A stretch of 13,296 bases of DNA, taken from an uncultured Streptococcus sp. (GTDB lineage Bacteria > Bacillota > Bacilli > Lactobacillales > Streptococcaceae). Positions 1 to 7,345 of this stretch are shown here, in pieces (position 1 is the first letter of the stretch; each line of letters opens with the position of its first letter). The notes under the pieces are model-generated. The model searched no databases, was not told where the DNA came from, and saw nothing but the letters and a program-made list of their open reading frames with translations. A program made the translations under genes and the position numbers. The stretch is from the NCBI GenBank assembly GCA_916048145.1, contig CAJZGT010000020.1, positions 1-13,296 of the forward strand. Direction: 5' to 3'.

Positions 1-55
1 TTTCTTTCTTCTTGCAAGCAAATTCAATCTTTGAGATAAATTCTGAAGAAACCAT
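1..55 (-). CDS. FNT-family (formate/nitrite) transporter paralogue, N-terminal fragment cut by window edge
   Basis: Only the first 18 codons lie in the window; the rest runs off position 1. The peptide begins MVSSEFISKIEFACKKKE. Thirteen of 18 residues equal the start of the complete FNT gene at 347-1144 (MSSSEFISKIDYYCHKKE), so this is most likely a tandem paralogue. The start is the ATG at 55-53, preceded by AGGAG with a 6-nt gap, the same arrangement as the neighbour. A promoter and a cre site lie just upstream (86-167), and a terminator separates it from the neighbour, so it seems to be its own transcription unit. By family, an intact product would be a membrane channel for formate, nitrite or a related small anion. 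Whether the gene is intact beyond the edge cannot be seen. Confidence 0.75.
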   Translation of the reverse strand, partial: MVSSEFISKIEFACKKKE

Positions 56-85
56 GATAAACTCCTAAAACTTTTATTTGTGATA

Positions 86-114
86 ATTATAACATAAAAT
101 AGATATAATGAAAA
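86..114 (-). promoter_or_regulatory. Promoter of the truncated FNT gene
   Basis: On the minus strand a perfect -10 TATAAT (91-86) is preceded by TGT, giving an extended -10. Seventeen bases upstream is TTTTCA (114-109), a 4/6 match to the -35 consensus. The start codon at 55 would lie about 25 bases after the predicted transcription start. Confidence 0.65.
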
Positions 115-152
115 GCCTTTCCTAATTGTATTTTTAATAAATTTATAGAATC

Positions 153-167
153 AGTAATCGCTTACAT
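153..167 (-). promoter_or_regulatory. Putative CcpA binding site (cre), full consensus match
   Basis: On the minus strand the 15-mer ATGTAAGCGATTACT fits the cre consensus WTGNAANCGNWNNCW at every position. It lies about 39 bases upstream of the -35 of the truncated FNT gene, after the terminator of the upstream FNT gene. CcpA sites upstream of the -35 often activate, whereas sites on or after the promoter repress. Activation of the FNT gene under sugar excess is therefore the inference. Confidence 0.6.
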
Positions 168-296
168 CATTTTAATAACAAGCTTTTAGAAGTTTTAGTT
201 ATCAGAATATTGAGGTTACATGGAATGACTTTTATTCTATTTAATATATTTTATTGTTACAATTTAAAAACGATTTTCTCTGCGATCCTATTTTGT

Positions 297-327
297 AAAA
301 GAAAAAGAGAGAATCGTTCTGATTCTC
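297..327 (-). terminator. Rho-independent terminator after the complete FNT gene
   Basis: A perfect 7-bp stem (GAGAATC at 327-321 pairing with GATTCTC at 315-309) with a 5-nt loop is followed on the minus strand by a T-rich tract, TCTTTTTCTTTT. It starts 19 bases after the stop codon of the FNT gene. Confidence 0.8.
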
Positions 328-346
328 CCTGATACACTAACTCTTC

Positions 347-1144
347 TTAATCAACATATATATCTTCATTCTTATTTAGAAAGGCATACGGTAAACCAAT
401 CAGAAGACCTCCACCTATAAAGTTAGCAATAAAGGTTACACCCCAATGTCGAAGGATATTTGGAAGATCAAAGTGAGGTACTTGATCAGCAATCATGCTG
501 AATTTCATAATACTAAAGGAAGCAAAATTGGCAGCGATGTGCTCATTGGACAAGAAGACAAACATGGAAATAGCTGATAAAATAATCCATAGTTTGGCAG
601 CACCATTTTTGACTAGTATAGATGAAAGAATGGCAATATTTACAAATACATTGGCAAGAATTCCCTCAAGCAGGACTAAATCACTTGGACGCGCCAATTT
701 CTTGGCTACAAGCTTAGGAAGGAAGCTATCATGGGTCAAATGGGAAAAGGCTGACGAGTTGGCAAAGGCCCATCCAGCCACCAAGGCACCAATGAGATTA
801 AACAAAGTACAATAGAGTAAAATAATCATTGCCTTTTTCCAATCAATCTTTTTCAAAAATGCACCTGCTGTTAAATACATCATATTGGAAGTTACCAATT
901 CCGCATTTAGGAAGACAATATAAACCAGCCCCCAAGCAAAAACAAATGGGAAAAGGAAATACCCACTACTTGGAACAATACTATTAAGTAAATCTGCACC
1001 AATAGCACCAGCAGCTGTACTGAAAGTTAAAAAAGCACCTGCAAACATGGAACGAATAGCATACTTGAATTTACTTTGCTTGAAAAGACTTTCTTTCTTG
1101 TGGCAATAATAATCAATCTTCGAAATAAACTCTGAAGAACTCAT
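347..1144 (-). CDS. FNT-family formate/nitrite transporter
   Basis: A 265-residue polytopic membrane protein of the FocA/NirC (FNT) family, which form pentameric channels moving formate, nitrite or similar small anions across the cytoplasmic membrane. The family signature is visible as AELVTSN at residues 81-87. The conserved channel histidine is in NEHIAANF (His202 after Glu201), matching the EH pair of FocA. About six hydrophobic segments lie between residues 30 and 255, with a charged N-terminus and a short acidic tail. The start chosen is the ATG at 1144. An ATG six bases upstream (1150) directly abuts the AGGAG, so it is too close to be used. In streptococci the likely cargo is formate from pyruvate formate-lyase, but the sequence does not settle formate against nitrite. 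It has its own promoter and terminator and a tandem partner at the window edge. Confidence 0.88.
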   Translation of the reverse strand: MSSSEFISKIDYYCHKKESLFKQSKFKYAIRSMFAGAFLTFSTAAGAIGADLLNSIVPSSGYFLFPFVFAWGLVYIVFLNAELVTSNMMYLTAGAFLKKIDWKKAMIILLYCTLFNLIGALVAGWAFANSSAFSHLTHDSFLPKLVAKKLARPSDLVLLEGILANVFVNIAILSSILVKNGAAKLWIILSAISMFVFLSNEHIAANFASFSIMKFSMIADQVPHFDLPNILRHWGVTFIANFIGGGLLIGLPYAFLNKNEDIYVD

Positions 1145-1171
1145 AAACATCTCCTATTTTTTATACTTAGT

Positions 1172-1180
1172 ATTATAGCA
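1172..1180 (-). promoter_or_regulatory. Extended -10 promoter of the complete FNT gene
   Basis: TGCTATAAT reads on the minus strand from 1180 to 1172, a perfect -10 with the TG extension, 28 bases before the start codon. The -35 at the usual spacing (TTACCT, 1200-1195) is weak (3/6), which an extended -10 can tolerate. Confidence 0.65.
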
Positions 1181-1264
1181 TAAAATATTAAAATAGGTAA
1201 TTGTTTTTGAAAAATGATAATATTTGTATTGATTTAGCATTACTTAGCACGATTACAAAGCAAT

Positions 1265-1302
1265 GTAAAAAGAACCAGTAAAACTAAATGTTTACTGATT
1301 CT
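1265..1302 (-). terminator. Terminator after srtA
   Basis: A 12-bp stem with one G-U pair (1302-1291 with 1282-1271) and an 8-nt loop is followed on the minus strand by TTTTTACA. It begins 8 bases after the srtA stop codon and closes the gyrA-srtA unit. Confidence 0.75.
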
Positions 1303-1309
1303 TTAACTA

Positions 1310-2053
1310 TTAATAGCGCTGTTTATATGGTTGATTGAAAGCTGTTAGAATTTCTTCAGGGGTTTGTGAATAATCTTTTTCTTCTTTTAAGTCACCTTTA
1401 ACGATAATCCGCTCTGTCGCATCATAGTCCACACAAGTCACAAGTGTGATTTCATCAACTCCACTACGGTCATCAATCTCATCGACGCGATCAGGTGTCA
1501 CATGTTTGACCTCATGAATGACATAAGTATAAACCTTATCCTTATCGGTTAGATAAATTTTCATTCCATTTTTAGCACGTGATAATGGAGAAAATAGCAT
1601 CTGACTGGCATTTTCCGCCGTGAAGATGTGATGACTCGCAAGTGAATAGTTTCCTTTCCCCATCACTTGGTCACGCTTCATCGTACCAGCTCCATAGAAG
1701 AGATTGACATTATCAAGACCTTTAAAAATAGGCAAGTTAATTTCTACTTCAGGAATGGCAATTCCACCAATAACTGGTAATTTTTGTGAATCCCATTGTG
1801 AGGATAAGACAGCTTCTGAGGAAATGGCTTTTACTGAGTCAAAGTCAAAATTACCTTCTGTATCTTGATTTTCTTCCAATTTTTCTTTTGATACCTGGCT
1901 AACTTGATACTTGTTAGTATTCCAAACCATGAAGATATCACGAATTTTTGAATTAAAGATTAATGCCAGTGACAAGAGGATTAAGAATCCTGCCAAGACA
2001 TTGATTAGTAAATTTTTACGTTTTGTTTTCTTATTATTCTTTTTATGAGACAT
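1310..2053 (-). CDS. srtA: Class A sortase (housekeeping sortase A)
   Basis: A 247-residue membrane-anchored cysteine transpeptidase. It cleaves LPXTG sorting signals of secreted proteins between Thr and Gly and joins them to the cell wall cross-bridge. It has a Lys/Asn-rich cytoplasmic N-terminus (2-14), a signal-anchor helix (about 15-34) and a sortase beta-barrel (about 90-225). Catalytic residues are visible: His141 in LASHHIF, Cys207 in TLVTC and Arg215 in ATERIIVKG. The spacing equals that of S. pyogenes SrtA (142/208/216) shifted by one. The ATG shares a base with the gyrA stop (TAATG), so translation is probably coupled to gyrA, and no separate promoter is evident. The gyrA-srtA pairing is a standard arrangement in streptococci. 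Nothing looks damaged. Confidence 0.95.
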   Translation of the reverse strand: MSHKKNNKKTKRKNLLINVLAGFLILLSLALIFNSKIRDIFMVWNTNKYQVSQVSKEKLEENQDTEGNFDFDSVKAISSEAVLSSQWDSQKLPVIGGIAIPEVEINLPIFKGLDNVNLFYGAGTMKRDQVMGKGNYSLASHHIFTAENASQMLFSPLSRAKNGMKIYLTDKDKVYTYVIHEVKHVTPDRVDEIDDRSGVDEITLVTCVDYDATERIIVKGDLKEEKDYSQTPEEILTAFNQPYKQRY

Positions 2054-4521
2054 TATGCTTCACCTTCTATTTCGTTTTCTGTCCCAACTTCTTCTTTTTC
2101 TGACGCTGCTACCGTTGTAAAGGTCACAATTTTAGCATCCTGATCCAAGCGCATCACTTTAACTCCCATAGTTGAGCGCCCTGTTTGTGAAATATTGGCA
2201 ACGTTGGTTCGAATCATGACACCTGTATCAGTGATAATCATCAAATCTTCATCGCCTTTAACAGTCAAGAGACCTGATAGAGGACCATTTTTCTCAGCTA
2301 CATTAGCCGTCTTCATCCCTTTACCACCACGACCTTTTGTTGGATATTCAGTCGCAACTGTGCGCTTACCATATCCTTTTTCTGTGATGATAAGAACCTC
2401 GTCCTGGTCTGTAATAACACTAGCACCAACTACTGTATCTCCTTCACGAAGATTGACACCTTTCACACCCGTAGCGATACGACTCATGCCTCGAACAGCT
2501 GATTGATTAAAGCGAACTGCATAACCAAGCTTGGTACCAATGATAATATCCGTATCTTCTTCCGTCAACAAGACATTAATCAACTCATCTTCATCTTTGA
2601 GGTTCAGTGCTTTAAGTCCATTTTGACGAATATTAGCAAATTCCTTGACGCTGGTTCTCTTCACAATACCATGACGGGTTGTGAAGAAAAGATAAGCATC
2701 ATCACTGCGTTCAGATTCAACATTGATGATGGTCTGAATACTTTCACCTTCATCCAATTTCAAAAGATTGACAATTGGCAATCCCTTGGCAGTACGGCCA
2801 TATTCAGGAATTTCATAGCCTTTAAGGCGATAGACGCGTCCTTTATTTGTGAAGAAGAGCAGGTGATCATGGGTGCTAGTTGACACTAACTCACGAACAA
2901 AATCATCATCCTTAACACCTGTTCCTTGAACACCACGCCCCCCACGTTTTTGAGCAGTGAATTCTCCTTGGTCCAAACGTTTAATGTAACCCTTGTTAGA
3001 AAGCGTAATTAAGACATCCGATTCTTCAATCAAATCCTCATCTTCGAGGCTTAAGACTTCACCGACCATCAATTCAGTACGACGTTGGTCGCCAAACTTA
3101 CGCTTAACTTCGTCTAATTCATCTTTAATAATTTGAGAAACACGTTCCGGCTTAGCTAGAATATCTGCTAAATCCGCAATCAGAGCCAAGAGGTCATCAT
3201 ACTCAGACTGAATCTTATCGCGTTCCAAACCTGTCAAACGACGAAGGCGCATATCAAGGATGGCTTGACTTTGACGTTCAGAAAGCTTAAACTTGCTCAT
3301 CAACTCAGCTTGTGCTTCCGCATCCGTTTCACTAGCACGGATGATACGAATCACTTCGTCGATATGGTCTAGTGCGATTAAGAGACCTTCTAAGATATGA
3401 GCACGCGCTTCTGCTTTTTCCTTATCAAAACGAGTACGACGAACAACCACTTCTTTTTGGTGTTCAATATAAGCATCCAAAATCTGACGAAGAGACAAAA
3501 TCTTCGGTACCCCATTTTGAATTGCAAGCATATTAAAACCAAAGTTGGTTTGCATCTGGGTCATCTTGAAGAGGTTGTTGAGGATAACATTGGCTGAGGC
3601 ATCACGCTTGACTTCAATAACAAATCGAACACCTTCACGGTTTGACTCATCACGGACTGCTGTAATCCCCTCAATGCGTTTTTCCTGAACCAAACGAACA
3701 ATATGCTCATGCACCTTTGTTTTGTTGACCATATATGGGAATTCTGTTACAACGATGCGCTCACGGCCAGTCTTAGTTTCTTCGATTTCAGTACGAGAAC
3801 GAAGAACAATCGAACCTTTACCTGTTTCGTAAGCCTTATGGATACCTGACTTCCCCATGACGAGAGCACCAGTTGGAAAATCTGGCCCAGGCAAGACTTC
3901 CATCAAATCCTTAGTGGTCACTTCAGAATTGTCCATGACCAACTTCACAGCATCAATAGTTTCACCCAAATTATGAGGTGGAATATTTGTCGCCATACCG
4001 ACAGCGATACCAGTAGCTCCATTAACTAAAAGATTTGGAAAACGAGCTGGAAGGACTAAAGGTTCACGTTCATTGGCATCATAGTTATCAACGAAATCAA
4101 CCGTATTTTTATTGATATCACGAAGCATCTCCAGAGCAATCTTGCTCATACGTGCCTCAGTGTAACGCTGGGCGGCAGCACCATCACCATCCATGGAACC
4201 AAAGTTCCCATGGCCATCTACAAGCATGTAACGGTAGCTCCACCATTGAGCCATACGAACCATGGCTTCATAGATAGAGGAATCCCCGTGTGGATGATAT
4301 TTACCCATGACATCCCCAGTAATACGAGCAGATTTTTTATGTGGTTTGTCTGGAGTAACACCCAATTCATTCATTCCATAGAGAATCCGACGGTGAACGG
4401 GTTTCAAGCCATCTCGAACATCAGGAAGAGCCCGCGCAACGATAACACTCATGGCGTAGTCGATAAAGCTTGTCTTCATCTCCTTTGTCAGATTGACATT
4501 CACTAAATTTCTATCCTGCAT
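2053..4521 (-). CDS. gyrA: DNA gyrase subunit A
   Basis: The 822-residue A subunit of gyrase works with GyrB to introduce negative supercoils by ATP-dependent double-strand passage. Its breakage-reunion domain holds the catalytic Tyr120 ([10 protein letters not shown]). The quinolone-determining region reads [11 protein letters not shown], with Ser81 and Glu85 both in the sensitive state. The C-terminal pinwheel (from about residue 490) carries the GyrA box QKRGGRG at 524-530 and ends in an acidic tail. I start at the ATG at 4521 because it has GAGG 9 bases upstream and gives the pneumococcal length and N-terminus ([11 protein letters not shown]). An in-frame ATG at 4536 would add MRHLL but has no ribosome site and would leave a leader of only about 12 bases. 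Residue 114 is Gly, where S. pneumoniae usually has Ser. The gene is followed directly by srtA. Confidence 0.97.
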   Translation of the reverse strand: MQDRNLVNVNLTKEMKTSFIDYAMSVIVARALPDVRDGLKPVHRRILYGMNELGVTPDKPHKKSARITGDVMGKYHPHGDSSIYEAMVRMAQWWSYRYMLVDGHGNFGSMDGDGAAAQRYTEARMSKIALEMLRDINKNTVDFVDNYDANEREPLVLPARFPNLLVNGATGIAVGMATNIPPHNLGETIDAVKLVMDNSEVTTKDLMEVLPGPDFPTGALVMGKSGIHKAYETGKGSIVLRSRTEIEETKTGRERIVVTEFPYMVNKTKVHEHIVRLVQEKRIEGITAVRDESNREGVRFVIEVKRDASANVILNNLFKMTQMQTNFGFNMLAIQNGVPKILSLRQILDAYIEHQKEVVVRRTRFDKEKAEARAHILEGLLIALDHIDEVIRIIRASETDAEAQAELMSKFKLSERQSQAILDMRLRRLTGLERDKIQSEYDDLLALIADLADILAKPERVSQIIKDELDEVKRKFGDQRRTELMVGEVLSLEDEDLIEESDVLITLSNKGYIKRLDQGEFTAQKRGGRGVQGTGVKDDDFVRELVSTSTHDHLLFFTNKGRVYRLKGYEIPEYGRTAKGLPIVNLLKLDEGESIQTIINVESERSDDAYLFFTTRHGIVKRTSVKEFANIRQNGLKALNLKDEDELINVLLTEEDTDIIIGTKLGYAVRFNQSAVRGMSRIATGVKGVNLREGDTVVGASVITDQDEVLIITEKGYGKRTVATEYPTKGRGGKGMKTANVAEKNGPLSGLLTVKGDEDLMIITDTGVMIRTNVANISQTGRSTMGVKVMRLDQDAKIVTFTTVAASEKEEVGTENEIEGEA

Positions 4522-4554
4522 TAATAAATGCCTCATTTCACTATAATTAGGTAT

Positions 4555-4563
4555 ATTATACCA
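4555..4563 (-). promoter_or_regulatory. gyrA promoter, extended -10
   Basis: TGGTATAAT reads on the minus strand from 4563 to 4555, a perfect -10 with TG extension, with the gyrA ATG about 27 bases after the predicted transcription start. No good -35 sits at 16-18 bases; the best at 17 is CTGAAA. Confidence 0.65.
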
Positions 4564-4595
4564 TAATGTTTGCTATATTTCAGATATCTAAATCG

Positions 4596-4610
4596 ATAAA
4601 ACGTTTACAT
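4596..4610. promoter_or_regulatory. Putative CcpA binding site (cre) between gyrA and ldh
   Basis: Read on the minus strand, ATGTAAACGTTTTAT matches the cre consensus WTGNAANCGNWNNCW at 14 of 15 positions; only the penultimate C is missing. The site is near-palindromic, so strand is arbitrary. It lies 21 bases upstream of the ldh -35, centred about 64 bases before the predicted ldh start. CcpA is known to activate ldh in lactococci and streptococci, and this position suits activation. It also lies about 55 bases upstream of the gyrA start, so an effect on gyrA is possible. Confidence 0.6.
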
Positions 4611-4631
4611 AAAGAACTGCAAGGTATATCC

Positions 4632-4660
4632 GTGACAAAGCTATTTAAAAGTGATAGAAT
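4632..4660 (+). promoter_or_regulatory. ldh promoter
   Basis: GTGACA (4632-4637, 5/6 to the -35 consensus) is followed after exactly 17 bases by TAGAAT (4655-4660, 5/6 to the -10). TGA precedes the -10, giving an extended -10. This is the most complete promoter in the window, fitting a very highly expressed glycolytic gene. Confidence 0.8.
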
Positions 4661-4670
4661 GAAATCAAAT

Positions 4671-5698
<1,028 letters not shown>

Positions 5699-5706
5699 TT
5701 GTAACT

Positions 5707-5738
5707 AGGTTCTCATTTAATGAGAACCTTTTTTCTTT
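5707..5738 (+). terminator. Strong terminator after ldh
   Basis: A perfect 10-bp stem (AGGTTCTCAT with ATGAGAACCT), a 3-nt loop and then TTTTTTCTTTT. It starts 9 bases after the ldh stop codon. Confidence 0.93.
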
Positions 5739-5745
5739 TCCCCTA

Positions 5746-5895
5746 AAGACTGAAACACTATTTTCCAAAAGATTCCTTACCTCACACCGTTTGGGTTGTG
5801 TTGGATACTCATATGCTAAAACAACGCCACAAATTTATACTCATATTACTAAACAAATGAAAACAACCGTTGCAGATGTCATGGAAAAGTATTAG
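5746..5895 (+). pseudogene. Decayed 3' end of a tyrosine recombinase/integrase gene
   Basis: No intact gene fits between the ldh and hup terminators, but one plus-strand frame ending at TAG 5893-5895 reads like an integrase C-terminus. RLGCVG (from 5782) is followed by KTTPQIYTHITKQ and then MKTTVADVMEKY and stop. This resembles the LGH...TTQIYTHV block of XerD and phage integrases, in which the Tyr (codon 5836-5838) attacks DNA. The usual His after LG is Cys here, and the GH-to-Tyr spacing is a few residues longer than in XerD. The Arg-His motifs upstream and any start codon are missing. I read it as a fossil of an element once inserted beside ldh or hup, and not as a functional gene. The assignment rests on a short motif and could be coincidence. 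Confidence 0.45.
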
Positions 5896-5925
5896 TCTTT
5901 ACCTCAAAAATGCCCCAAAGCAAAC

Positions 5926-5973
5926 AAAAAAGCCTATCGACCAAGCTAGAAAGCTTGATACAATAGGTTTTTT
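5926..5973 (-). terminator. Terminator after hup, nested hairpin
   Basis: The outer stem pairs CCTAT with ATAGG (5933-5937 with 5963-5967), extended by A/T runs. An inner 6-bp hairpin, CAAGCT and AGCTTG, lies at 5942-5957. On the minus strand the stem is followed by TTTTTTG. It begins 10 bases after the hup stop. A-runs and T-runs on both sides mean it could also stop plus-strand transcription. Confidence 0.8.
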
Positions 5974-5982
5974 AAAGTGTCA

Positions 5983-6258
5983 TTATTTAACAGCGTCTTT
6001 AAGAGCTTTACCAGCTTTGAATGCTGGAACTTTAGAAGCTGCGATTTTGATTTCTTTACCAGTTTGTGGGTTGCGACCTTTACGTGCAGCACGCTCACGA
6101 ACTTCAAAGTTACCAAAACCGATCAATTGAACTTTTTCACCAGCTGCAAGGTACTCAGTTACTGCTGCGAATACAGCTTCAACTGCTGCTGCTGAATCTT
6201 TCTTAGTTAAATCTGTAGCTTCTGCTACTTTAGCGATCAAATCTTGTTTGTTTGCCAT
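5983..6258 (-). CDS. hup: DNA-binding protein HU
   Basis: A 91-residue nucleoid protein that binds DNA as a dimer, bends it and helps supercoiling; it is essential in pneumococcus. The bacterial HU/IHF signature [18 protein letters not shown] spans 47-64. It ends in Pro64, the residue that wedges into DNA at the arm tip, with the arm continuing to about 70. The length is normal (about 90). GGAGG lies 10 bases before the ATG at 6258. Its own promoter (6299-6327) and terminator make it a single-gene unit. The degV gene upstream on the same strand has no clear terminator, so some readthrough into hup is likely. Streptococci usually have a single HU gene, known as hup or hlpA. Confidence 0.95.
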   Translation of the reverse strand: MANKQDLIAKVAEATDLTKKDSAAAVEAVFAAVTEYLAAGEKVQLIGFGNFEVRERAARKGRNPQTGKEIKIAASKVPAFKAGKALKDAVK

Positions 6259-6298
6259 GTTAAAAAATCCTCCAAATAATTTCTAATTAACAAATATA

Positions 6299-6327
6299 AT
6301 CATATCCTAAAAACGCCCGTAGGTCAA
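6299..6327 (-). promoter_or_regulatory. hup promoter
   Basis: On the minus strand TTGACC (6327-6322) and TATGAT (6304-6299) are separated by exactly 17 bases, each 5/6 to consensus. The predicted leader is about 32 bases. Confidence 0.75.
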
Positions 6328-6335
6328 GTCAAAAA

Positions 6336-6364
6336 CACTATTTTGAATGAATTTTCACTATTTT
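6336..6364. repeat. Direct repeat upstream of the hup -35
   Basis: CACTATTTT occurs at 6336-6344 and again at 6356-6364, a 20-base period or about two helical turns. The region lies just upstream of the hup -35 (6322-6327), and the distal copy begins right beside the degV stop codon. It could be an AT-rich upstream promoter element or paired protein sites. The base composition makes chance plausible. Confidence 0.5.
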
Positions 6365-6365
6365 T

Positions 6366-7202
6366 TTAGGAAACATATCGTATTAAAATAGCCCATGCAT
6401 TTTCTCCTGTATGAGTTTGAATAATAGAACCTGTTTCTAAAACTGATATCGGTTTTTCAACATATTTTTGCAATAAACTCTTCATTTCATTAGCCCACTC
6501 ATTATTTCCTGCATAGGAAATCCCAATTTCAGCAACCGCTTTATGAGAAAGAGTTTCTACCAACTCGTCTAACCATTTTTTAAACGTTTTAGCACCGCGA
6601 CCTTTAACAATAGGTTGCAATTCATGATCTTTCATCTGCATCACAACACGAATGTTCAAAAGGGAACTTAACAAACCTGTCACACGTCCGATACGTCCAC
6701 CTTTCACTAAGTTTTCTAAAGTTGAAACCCCAATGTAAAGTTCTGTATCTTGTTTGATTTCTTCAACAGCAGCTACAATTGTTTCTAAATCTTTTTCTTC
6801 TTTAGCAAGTTTTGCGGCTTCAACAACCTGAAACTTCATAGCCTGATCGGTAAATGAGCTATCAATAACTGTCACATCCGCAGCAGATAAACTTGCACCT
6901 TGACGAGCAGCCTCAACGGTTCCAGACAAGGCATGAGACATATGTATTGCAAGAATTTGACTACCATCTTTTCCTAACTCTTCAAAAACCTCAGCAAATA
7001 CTCCTACTGGAGGTTGACTCGTTTTAGGAAGATTCTTACTTTGTTGCATAAGATGAAGGAACTCACCTTCTTTCAAATCTGAGTCCGAATAAAGTACGCT
7101 ATCAATCATAACCGATAGGGGAACAACTGTAATATTAAGTTCTTTAACAACTTCTGGTTCGATAGTAACAGAAGAATCTGTTACAATTTTTACTTTTGTC
7201 AT
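6366..7202 (-). CDS. DegV/FakB-family fatty-acid-binding protein
   Basis: This 278-residue soluble protein belongs to the DegV fold family. The characterised members (FakB) hold a fatty acid while the kinase FakA phosphorylates it, so that exogenous fatty acids enter phospholipid synthesis. The family motif TDSS is at 8-11 and TSQP at 61-64. SGT at 93-95 gives Ser93, and Thr61 with Ser93 sits where FakB proteins contact the carboxylate. LVKGGRIG is at 165-172 and the late His motif at 264. That last motif reads HTGENAW, whereas most family members have HTGPGA, which may alter the pocket mouth or the FakA contact. The start is the only good ATG, but the ribosome site is weak (AGAAAG, 9 bases away). 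It is divergent from yitT and upstream of hup. Streptococci carry several FakB paralogues, and I cannot tell which this is. Confidence 0.88.
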   Translation of the reverse strand: MTKVKIVTDSSVTIEPEVVKELNITVVPLSVMIDSVLYSDSDLKEGEFLHLMQQSKNLPKTSQPPVGVFAEVFEELGKDGSQILAIHMSHALSGTVEAARQGASLSAADVTVIDSSFTDQAMKFQVVEAAKLAKEEKDLETIVAAVEEIKQDTELYIGVSTLENLVKGGRIGRVTGLLSSLLNIRVVMQMKDHELQPIVKGRGAKTFKKWLDELVETLSHKAVAEIGISYAGNNEWANEMKSLLQKYVEKPISVLETGSIIQTHTGENAWAILIRYVS

Positions 7203-7217
7203 ATAATCAATCTTTCT

Positions 7218-7247
7218 ATTATACTAGATAGGAATTAGATTTTTCAC
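7218..7247 (-). promoter_or_regulatory. degV promoter
   Basis: A perfect TATAAT (7223-7218) lies 15 bases before the start codon on the minus strand. GTGAAA (7247-7242, 4/6) is 18 bases upstream. This leaves a very short leader of roughly 9 bases, which agrees with the poor ribosome site. Confidence 0.5.
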
Positions 7248-7309
7248 TCTTATTATATCAAAAAATTATTAAAAAATCATAAGGGATCCAATGAAAAAGT
7301 TTGAAATTT

Positions 7310-7318
7310 TGGTATAAT
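7310..7318 (+). promoter_or_regulatory. Extended -10 promoter of the YitT-family gene
   Basis: TGGTATAAT is a perfect -10 with TG extension, 27 bases before the ATG at 7346. No convincing -35 is seen at 16-18 bases (AATGAA at 17). Confidence 0.6.
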
Positions 7319-7345
7319 CAATCTATAGAAAAGTGAGGGAAAATC

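Noticed and set aside
1244..1258. Possible third cre site upstream of the complete FNT gene (TTGTAATCGTGCTAA on the minus strand)
   Set aside because: Only 13 of 15 consensus positions match and the right half-site is poor (W and C both lost). Too weak to list as a feature, though it becomes more interesting if the other two cre sites are confirmed.
2195..2883. Plus-strand open frames opposite gyrA (103 and 126 codons)
   Set aside because: They mirror the coding strand of gyrA, have no ribosome sites or recognisable motifs, and are explained by codon bias.
5870..6195. Plus-strand open frames opposite hup
   Set aside because: They overlap the hup terminator and the coding strand of a certain HU gene, with no start signal or homology that I can recognise.
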